The position numbers were made by a program, and so were the translations under genes. A stretch of DNA of 6,204 nt, taken from NCBI GenBank assembly GCA_904501895.1, contig CAJGCX010000103.1, positions 1 to 6,204 of the forward strand, given 5' to 3'. The notes beneath the pieces are model-generated. The model had not been told where the DNA came from, made no database searches, and saw only the letters and a program-made list of their open reading frames with translations. Source of the DNA: Clostridiaceae bacterium. Lineage in GTDB: Bacteria; Bacillota; Clostridia; Oscillospirales; Acutalibacteraceae. Each line of letters opens with the position of its first letter. Positions within the stretch are counted from its first letter, which is position 1. This document shows positions 1 through 3,825 of the stretch, piece by piece.

Positions 1-377
1 CTCTGCATTCTGCCGTTAACACCCTGAGTATCGAGTGTACCACGGATGATGTGATAACGCACACCAGGAAGGTCCTTAACACGGCCGCCTCTGATAAGAA
101 CAACAGAGTGTTCCTGAAGATTGTGTCCTACACCAGGAATGTAAGCTGAAACTTCGATTCCGTTTGTAAGACGAACTCTGGCAAGCTTTCTAAGAGCTGA
201 GTTAGGCTTCTTAGGTGTGTCTGTCTTAACAACAGTACAAACGCCTCTCTTCTGTGGAGAATTGTTATTTGTCATAACATTCTTCTTTGAGTTGAGACCC
301 TTACCAAGAGCAGGAGCCTTAGACTTCTTAACGAGAGTTTCTCTTCCGTTACGAACGAGCTGGTTAAATGTTGGCAC
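1..377 (-). CDS. rpsL: 30S ribosomal protein S12, C-terminus cut off by the window edge
   Basis: S12 sits at the decoding centre of the small ribosomal subunit and takes part in tRNA selection. The first 125 residues are visible, beginning MPTFNQLVRNGR; roughly 12-17 residues are missing beyond base 1. Family hallmarks are SPQKRGVC (40-47), TPKKPNSALRK (54-64), LTNGIEVSAYIPG (70-82), GHNLQEHSVVLIRGGRVKDLPGVRYH (84-109). A stretch of about 14 residues before SPQKRGVC is longer than in E. coli and matches the Gram-positive form. Lysines 56 and 101, equivalent to E. coli K43 and K88 where streptomycin-resistance changes occur, are unaltered, as is Asp102, the equivalent of the methylthiolated aspartate. 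The start chosen is GTG at 377, preceded by GGGGGTGA with a 5-base gap; an in-frame ATG at 392 would consume this ribosome binding site and add MGVNL, not seen in the family. Identification is certain. Confidence 0.98.
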   Translation of the reverse strand, partial: MPTFNQLVRNGRETLVKKSKAPALGKGLNSKKNVMTNNNSPQKRGVCTVVKTDTPKKPNSALRKLARVRLTNGIEVSAYIPGVGHNLQEHSVVLIRGGRVKDLPGVRYHIIRGTLDTQGVNGRMQ

Positions 378-403
378 TAAATTCACCCCCATACATATTT
401 ATT

Positions 404-436
404 GCATAACTAATAGACGGACAAATGTCCGCATGC
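404..436 (-). other. hairpin in the rpsL 5' leader
   Basis: The rpsL leader RNA can fold an inner stem CGGAC/GTCCG (418-422 with 427-431, loop 423-426) and an outer GCAT/ATGC pair set (404-407 with 433-436) separated by an asymmetric internal loop. No U-tract follows, so it is not a terminator. It would lie near the predicted transcript start and could stabilise the 5' end or bind a regulator. Function is inference; the stems are directly visible. Confidence 0.4.
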
Positions 437-439
437 TTG

Positions 440-490
440 ATTATATTATCATAAATGCACAATGTTGTCAACATATTTTTTTGCAATTTT
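440..490 (-). promoter_or_regulatory. sigmaA-type promoter of rpsL with A-rich upstream element
   Basis: A perfect -35 box TTGACA lies at 466-471. Downstream, the run GATAATATAAT offers TAATAT at 443-448 with a 17-base spacer, or a perfect TATAAT at 440-445 with a long 20-base spacer. Immediately upstream of the -35 box, 472-490 is rich in A tracts, resembling the UP elements of ribosomal promoters. The predicted start is near 434-437, giving a leader of about 60 bases. With no readthrough expected from the symporter terminator, this is probably the main promoter of the S12 operon. Confidence 0.75.
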
Positions 491-549
491 AACGAATTTT
501 TTTGATGTGGTAATAGGTTGTTTTTTTACGATAAATTATAATTTGACAT

Positions 550-582
550 AAAAATCCCATTATTCGCATTTGAATAATGGGA
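550..582 (-). terminator. intrinsic terminator of the symporter gene
   Basis: An 11-bp perfect stem TCCCATTATTC/GAATAATGGGA (572-582 with 555-565) with a 6-base loop is followed on the minus strand by five T residues (550-554). It starts 8 bases after the symporter stop codon and isolates it from rpsL. Confidence 0.92.
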
Positions 583-589
583 CTGGGTT

Positions 590-2011
590 TTATTGTTTAT
601 TTTTCTCTGCTTTACGCTTGTCGAAGAATTCCTTTGTTTCCTTTGCAACGATGCCTGAAAGTGCAAAGAGCGCAATCATATTTGGAATCGCCATAAGTCC
701 GTTGAAGATATCTGCGATTGTCCATACAGCAGAAATTGTCATATAAGGACCGATGAAAACTGCAAGGATATATAAATATCTGAACACTTTAACAGCTTTT
801 TTATTTCCCTTTGTAAGGTATTTAATACAACTTTCAGAGTAGTAGTCCCATCCAAGAATTGTAGTAAATGCAAAGAATACAAGACAAAGCATAAGGATGA
901 ATGATGTAACTCTTTCAGGAAGGAATGGAATACCTTCGCCAAAAGCATAAGATGTAACTCCTACACCCTCAAGTCCTTCTACTTTCCATGCACCTGTTAT
1001 GATAATTGAAAGACCTGTCATTGTACAGATTACGATTGTATCAAGGAATGTACCTGTCATTGTTACAAGACCTTGTCTTACAGCAGAATTTGTCTTTGCA
1101 GCAGCAGAAGCAATAGGTGCTGAACCAAGACCTGCCTCATTTGAGAAAATACCACGAGCAACACCTTTCTGCATTGCAATGAACATTGTACCTACAATAC
1201 CACCTGTTACTGCAGATGGATTAAATGCACCTTTGACAATAAGTTCAATTGCAGTTGGAATTTTATCAAGGTTTGAAAAAATGAGCAAAAGTGCAAAAAC
1301 AACATAAGCAATTGCCATAAATGGAACAACAATTGTTGCTACTTTTGAAATTCTCTGAATACCACCAATAAGAACGAGTCCTACACAAACAGCAAGAATT
1401 ACTGATGCGATTACAACTGACCATGAGTATTCACCAATAAATGGGATATTAACTGTATTGGCATTATTTGCATCAAAAAAAGAATTGATTGCTGATGAAA
1501 TACCATTAACCTGAGTAAATGTACCGATACCCATAAGACCTGCACAAACGCCGAAGATTGCAAATGCTTTTGCAAGCCATGTCCACTTCTTGCCCATACC
1601 TTTTTCGATATAGTAGAAAGGTCCACCCCATGTGTGACCGTCTTCGTCAGTAACACGATACTTTACAGCAAGAAGACCTTCAGCATATTTTGTAGCCATA
1701 CCAAGGAATGCAGCAACAAGCATCCAGAAAAGAGCACCAGGACCACCTGCACAGATTGCAGTTGCTACACCAACAATGTTACCTGTACCAATTGTAGCAG
1801 AAAGAGCTGTACACAACGCACCAAAGGATGAAACATCACCTTTGCCTCCTTCTTCTTCCTGCACCATCCATTTAAGAGCCAATGGCAAATGGAAAATCTG
1901 CACAAGCTTTGTTCTGCAAGTGAGTAAAAGTCCACCTACCATAATGAGCACCATAAGTGGTACGCCCCAGACAAAATCGTCAATTGCCACCAAGATTTCG
2001 TTGAAATTCAT
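590..2011 (-). CDS. sodium:alanine/glycine symporter (AGCS family)
   Basis: A 473-residue integral membrane transporter of the AGCS family (TC 2.A.25; LeuT-like fold, about 11 membrane helices) that imports alanine and/or glycine with Na+. Visible family features are SATIGTGNIVGVA (71-83), the signature segment GGPGALFWMLVAAFLG (89-104, where the pattern usually has WMW instead of WML), KYAEGLLAVKYR (108-119), then GGPFYYIEKGMG, and further on KGVARGIFSNEAGLGSAPIA and a hydrophobic C-terminal half ending in a charged tail EFFDKRKAEKNKQ. Length is normal for the family. The start is ATG at 2011, with AAAGGAG at 2020-2026 and an 8-base gap; a longer reading from GTG at 2059 would begin inside the upstream terminator stem and is rejected. 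Expression is under a glycine riboswitch (2085-2160), which favours glycine, or glycine plus alanine, as physiological substrate. alsT or agcS are the usual names; I do not choose between them. Confidence 0.96.
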   Translation of the reverse strand: MNFNEILVAIDDFVWGVPLMVLIMVGGLLLTCRTKLVQIFHLPLALKWMVQEEEGGKGDVSSFGALCTALSATIGTGNIVGVATAICAGGPGALFWMLVAAFLGMATKYAEGLLAVKYRVTDEDGHTWGGPFYYIEKGMGKKWTWLAKAFAIFGVCAGLMGIGTFTQVNGISSAINSFFDANNANTVNIPFIGEYSWSVVIASVILAVCVGLVLIGGIQRISKVATIVVPFMAIAYVVFALLLIFSNLDKIPTAIELIVKGAFNPSAVTGGIVGTMFIAMQKGVARGIFSNEAGLGSAPIASAAAKTNSAVRQGLVTMTGTFLDTIVICTMTGLSIIITGAWKVEGLEGVGVTSYAFGEGIPFLPERVTSFILMLCLVFFAFTTILGWDYYSESCIKYLTKGNKKAVKVFRYLYILAVFIGPYMTISAVWTIADIFNGLMAIPNMIALFALSGIVAKETKEFFDKRKAEKNKQ

Positions 2012-2032
2012 TTTTCGTTCTCCTTTACTAAT

Positions 2033-2064
2033 AGAAAAAGCTGAGCGTAAAATAAACACTCAGC
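2033..2064 (-). terminator. riboswitch-controlled intrinsic terminator before the symporter
   Basis: The leader RNA forms an 8-bp stem GCTGAGTG/CGCTCAGC (2057-2064 with 2040-2047, one G-U pair) with a 9-base A/U loop, followed by TTTTTCT (2033-2039). The tract ends only 6 bases before the ribosome binding site of the symporter. Placed directly after a glycine aptamer, it is the expression platform of that riboswitch. Its 5' arm contains CTGAG (2059-2063), complementary to CTCAG (2099-2103) inside the conserved 3' part of the aptamer, so aptamer and terminator can compete. Confidence 0.9.
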
Positions 2065-2084
2065 CTGAAAAATCATGAAGAATT

Positions 2085-2160
2085 TTCCGTCCTTTGACCT
2101 GAGAGATTAGCACTTACGCCTTGCACCTTCGGTATCCACAACCTGTGGAATTCTCCGGAA
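2085..2160 (-). promoter_or_regulatory. glycine riboswitch aptamer (gcvT element, singlet)
   Basis: The minus strand reads as a glycine aptamer. P1 is TTCCG (2156-2160) with CGGAA (2085-2089), a perfect 5-bp stem. P2 is GAGA (2152-2155) with TCTC in the segment 2101-2105. The P3 hairpin is TCCACA/TGTGGA (2144-2149 with 2135-2140). The highly conserved family segments are present: CCGAAGGTGCAAG (2120-2132) and CTCTCAGGTCAAAGGAC (2089-2105). Only one complete aptamer exists; the place of a first aptamer is taken by a short stem-loop (2162-2206). It controls the AGCS transporter through the terminator at 2033-2064. Known relatives upstream of sodium:alanine symporters in Firmicutes, as I recall for Streptococcus pyogenes, lower expression when glycine is present; the same logic is inferred here. 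Confidence 0.93.
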
Positions 2161-2161
2161 T

Positions 2162-2206
2162 ACCATCAGCAGACAGTCAGTTTCCTTTCAATCTGCATCA
2201 TCTGGT
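2162..2206 (-). promoter_or_regulatory. kink-turn and 'ghost aptamer' stem-loop 5' of the glycine aptamer
   Basis: Reading the leader 5' to 3': stem ACCA (2203-2206), 3-base bulge GAT, then GA, T, and stem GCAGA (2192-2196); after an 18-base loop (2174-2191) comes TCTGC (2169-2173), T, GA, and TGGT (2162-2165). This is the layout of a kink-turn: a 4-bp canonical helix, a 3-base bulge, tandem G-A/A-G pairs, a U-U pair, then a 5-bp non-canonical-side helix. It ends one base before P1 of the aptamer. In tandem glycine riboswitches a kink-turn joins the leader to the linker around the first aptamer; here that aptamer seems reduced to one stem, as in singlets with a 5' ghost aptamer. The pairing is seen; the role is inference from the family. 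Confidence 0.68.
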
Positions 2207-2224
2207 TGTTAAATTTTATGGTTT

Positions 2225-2253
2225 ATTCTATACCCATTTTTTCAATATGTCAA
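2225..2253 (-). promoter_or_regulatory. sigmaA promoter of the riboswitch-symporter transcript
   Basis: The minus strand has a perfect -35 box TTGACA (2248-2253), a 17-base spacer and a -10 box TAGAAT (2225-2230, one mismatch to TATAAT). The predicted start is near 2216-2219, about ten bases before the kink-turn stem, so the whole riboswitch would be transcribed. A second TATAAT slightly upstream lacks a good -35. Confidence 0.78.
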
Positions 2254-2296
2254 TATACAAATTATATGTTTTTGGAATATTCCTACAAGTTGTAAT

Positions 2297-2713
2297 TCAC
2301 GACATAATGTATGTAAGAGCCATAATGAGTGTTTCGTCTGCATTTTCGCTTTTGAGTAGCATTATAAGGCCTAAAAGCAATGCTTTATCGGGCTCTGAAA
2401 ACAAATCCTGAAGCGTTTTTTCCTTTGGTTTATTCCCCTGCTTCATTGGTTTTTGTGATTCTTTCTCCTGTTGCGCGGTAAAATACTCCTTAAAGGTTGG
2501 ATAAGTATTATGTTCAGGGAAATTTGGAGGCATATTAGTTACCCTTGCTGTCACAGGTGTTGAATTACTCGAATAATCTGCATTTTTACTCTGATAATCG
2601 AACTCCTTTTGAGCAACTCTTGTAACCTCATCAGAGGTCTTTTTCATTTCACGGACTCTTGCCATTGCCTTTTGTTGCATATTTTGAATTTCCGAATATG
2701 AATATCCAGTCAT
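2297..2713 (-). CDS. uncharacterised 138-residue protein, third gene of a small operon
   Basis: I do not recognise a named family. Three zones are visible: residues 1-37, a likely amphipathic helix rich in M, K, R and E (QNMQQKAMARVREMKK); 38-100, a hydrophilic, probably disordered linker rich in N, S, P, Q and K; and 101-138, a C-terminal block of two short leucine/isoleucine/methionine-rich helices (KALLLGLIMLL and ETLIMALTYIM) split by the acidic turn KSENADE. These helices are about 11 residues each, too short for normal membrane spans. There is no signal peptide. The start ATG lies 2 bases after the stop of the preceding gene and has only a distant AAAGG (about 12 bases), so translational coupling is likely. 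No terminator is obvious after its TGA stop; the next signal is the symporter promoter. My impression, not verified, is that similar proteins occur in Clostridia. Confidence 0.8.
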   Translation of the reverse strand: MTGYSYSEIQNMQQKAMARVREMKKTSDEVTRVAQKEFDYQSKNADYSSNSTPVTARVTNMPPNFPEHNTYPTFKEYFTAQQEKESQKPMKQGNKPKEKTLQDLFSEPDKALLLGLIMLLKSENADETLIMALTYIMS

Positions 2714-2715
2714 AA

Positions 2716-3027
2716 CTAAAACAAGCCTTTCAGTAAGGGTAATACGTCCATAAGTTGCAGAAATTTCACAGCCTCATCAGCCCTTTGCTTTCTTTCATCA
2801 CTGAGCATTGGTTTTAAATCCTCAATTAACCGTGTTCTGTAATCCTCTTTGTTGAATTGACCCATAAGTCCCATTATTTTCTTCATCATATTGGCATCAA
2901 TAGGGAGAACGGGATCCGATTCCTTAACCTGAGGCTCTTCCTTTTCCGTCAGTGACTGGGCAATTCCCTTGATTTTTGCCATATCCTCATCACTTATTGA
3001 TGACAACAAGCCTTCAATATCAATCAT
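2716..3027 (-). CDS. uncharacterised 103-residue helical protein, second gene of a small operon
   Basis: Function unknown. The sequence is almost all predicted helix: an N-terminal segment IEGLLSSISDEDMAKIKGIAQSL (about 4-26), a polar linker EKEEPQVKESDPVLP, then MMKKIMGLMGQ (47-57) and a basic-leucine C-terminal half with RLIEDLKPMLSDERKQRADEAV (66-87) and FLQLMDVLPLLKGLF (89-103). No cysteines, signal peptide or transmembrane segment are seen. The pattern LxxLKPxLSxxRxxxxDEAxxxLxL recalls, from memory only, small hypothetical proteins of Clostridia. Its start ATG (3027) overlaps the end of the preceding gene by 8 bases and has a good ribosome binding site, GGAGGG (3033-3038), 5 bases away. 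This layout supports a real gene co-expressed with its neighbours. Confidence 0.85.
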   Translation of the reverse strand: MIDIEGLLSSISDEDMAKIKGIAQSLTEKEEPQVKESDPVLPIDANMMKKIMGLMGQFNKEDYRTRLIEDLKPMLSDERKQRADEAVKFLQLMDVLPLLKGLF

Positions 3028-3232
3028 TTTTGCCCTCCGTGAATTTTTTCAATAGTTCCTGTGCTTTTGGAGTTGAAAGGAGCTTTTCAAGGGCATTTTT
3101 GTCACTTAAAATCTCTTTTAACTTTCGATTTTGCTCTGCTGACAGATTTTTCTTCAAATACTCTTGCGCTTCATCGTTTGACTTTTTAGATTTAATATTA
3201 TTGATTATTTCGTCAAAATTTTTATTACTCAT
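3020..3232 (-). CDS. uncharacterised 70-residue helical protein, first gene of a small operon
   Basis: A small, highly charged, lysine-rich protein with no cysteine, tryptophan or membrane segment. It appears to be mostly helix: NFDEIINNIKSKK (5-17), NDEAQEYLKKNLSAEQNRKLKEILSD (19-44), and a C-terminal ALEKLLSTPKAQELLKKFTEG (47-67). The motif L-STPKAQELLKK resembles 'L-sxPeaqxLlkkl' stretches I recall from unannotated clostridial proteins; no function can be assigned. The start chosen is ATG at 3232, with GGTGGTGG (3238-3245) as ribosome binding site; a longer reading would cross the divergent promoter region and start inside the neighbouring gene on the other strand. It leads a three-gene cluster with 8-base overlap to the next gene. 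The sequence upstream carries a possible sigmaE-type promoter. Confidence 0.82.
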   Translation of the reverse strand: MSNKNFDEIINNIKSKKSNDEAQEYLKKNLSAEQNRKLKEILSDKNALEKLLSTPKAQELLKKFTEGKND

Positions 3233-3260
3233 TGAAACCACCACCATAATGTTATATAAT
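3232..3260 (+). promoter_or_regulatory. sigmaA promoter of the phosphodiesterase gene
   Basis: On the plus strand TTGAAA (3232-3237), a 17-base spacer and a perfect TATAAT (3255-3260) form a near-consensus sigmaA promoter, with a predicted start near 3266-3268 and a leader of about 25 bases before ATG at 3291. Its -35 box overlaps the start codon of the divergent small gene. Confidence 0.78.
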
Positions 3261-3261
3261 A

Positions 3262-3290
3262 ATTCTATGAGTAAAGGATTGGTGATATGA
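3262..3290 (-). promoter_or_regulatory. possible sporulation sigmaE-like promoter of the small-gene operon
   Basis: On the minus strand TCATATC (3284-3290), a 14-base spacer and CATAGAAT (3262-3269) match the Bacillus sigmaE consensus KMATATT-N14/15-CATACANT at 6 of 7 and 6 of 7 defined positions. The predicted start, near 3255, would give a leader of about 23 bases containing the GGTGGTGG ribosome binding site. No convincing sigmaA promoter was found for this operon on this strand. In AT-rich DNA such a match can arise by chance, so this is tentative. Confidence 0.4.
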
Positions 3291-3752
3291 ATGAGAATTC
3301 TTGTTTTATCTGACTCACACGGAGATTTTTTCACACTTAAAAAGATTATTGAGGCTCAACCCACAGCAGAGGCTGTTGTGTTTTTAGGTGATGGTTATAC
3401 AGATTTTGAAAAATGCAAACTTCTACTTGAGGGCAAAAGAATTTACTGTGTCTGTGGTAACAATGATTTCCATTGTACTTATCCTAAAAATTCCATAATT
3501 GAAGAGGGTGGATTAAAAATTTACATCTGCCACGGTCATTATGAATATGTGAAAAGCACTCTCGGTAGGCTTATTTCAATTTCAAAACGAAATGATTGCA
3601 AATTGGCACTTTACGGACATACTCACACTCAGCAGGAGGACAACTACGAGGGCGTTAAAATGTTCAATCCCGGTTCAGTGCGAAATGACGAATACGGTGT
3701 TGTGGATATTGTCGATAACGGATTTATCTGCATCGGAATTAAGATAAAGTGA
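3291..3752 (+). CDS. YfcE/MJ0936-family metallophosphodiesterase
   Basis: A 153-residue cytosolic calcineurin-like phosphoesterase of the YfcE/MJ0936 type, which hydrolyses phosphodiester substrates with two divalent metal ions; natural substrates are mostly unknown. All metal-site motifs are present in order: D8 and H10 in LSDSHG, D34 in FLGDG, N57 in GNND, H81 and H83 in CHGHY, H110 and H112 in GHTH. NPGSVR (126-131) is the family's C-terminal signature. Length (about 150-180 usual) fits a complete gene. ATG at 3291 gives the normal start MRILVLSDSHG, with GGTGAT (3281-3286) and a weaker AAAGGA upstream; an ATG at 3287 runs into a stop after 8 codons. It is transcribed alone, away from the small operon and towards rpoC, and ends in a terminator shared with rpoC. 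In many Firmicutes this family sits next to the rdgB gene instead, so the context gives no substrate clue. Confidence 0.95.
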   Translation: MRILVLSDSHGDFFTLKKIIEAQPTAEAVVFLGDGYTDFEKCKLLLEGKRIYCVCGNNDFHCTYPKNSIIEEGGLKIYICHGHYEYVKSTLGRLISISKRNDCKLALYGHTHTQQEDNYEGVKMFNPGSVRNDEYGVVDIVDNGFICIGIKIK

Positions 3753-3784
3753 ATTTATACTCATTACAATTTATAAATTTATAT

Positions 3785-3820
3785 AAAAATAGAGGACTGA
3801 TTACTCAGTCCTCATTTTTT
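3785..3820. terminator. bidirectional intrinsic terminator between convergent genes
   Basis: A perfect 9-bp stem GAGGACTGA/TCAGTCCTC (3792-3800 with 3805-3813) with a 4-base loop is followed on the plus strand by six T residues (3815-3820) and on the minus strand by TATTTTT (3785-3791). It can end both the phosphodiesterase transcript and the rpoC transcript, whose stop codon is only 5 bases away. Confidence 0.93.
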
Positions 3821-3825
3821 GTTAT

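Noticed and set aside
217..492. Plus-strand open frame antisense to rpsL and its promoter
   Set aside because: It lies over the strongly supported rpsL gene and its control region, has no protein-like composition or family resemblance, and is a shadow frame.
572..592. Plus-strand use of the symporter terminator hairpin
   Set aside because: On the plus strand the stem is followed by CTGGGTTTT with only four T residues and no plus-strand gene ends there, so no bidirectional role is claimed.
2012..2059. Longer start (GTG at 2059) for the symporter
   Set aside because: It would begin within the terminator stem, lacks a ribosome binding site and adds 16 residues not typical of the family; ATG at 2011 has AAAGGAG at good spacing.
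2108..2119. Possible second full glycine aptamer in tandem
   Set aside because: Only one set of conserved segments (CCGAAGG and CTCTCAGG) exists in the leader; the upstream element has a stem and a possible AAAGGA remnant but no binding core.
2264..2269. Perfect TATAAT upstream of the symporter promoter
   Set aside because: The best -35 match at suitable spacing is TTGTAG (three of six positions), much poorer than the TTGACA/TAGAAT pair chosen; it could be a minor second promoter.
2121..2411. Plus-strand open frame of 96 codons across the riboswitch
   Set aside because: It is antisense to the glycine riboswitch, the promoter and the end of the 138-residue gene, with no ribosome binding site; chance frame.
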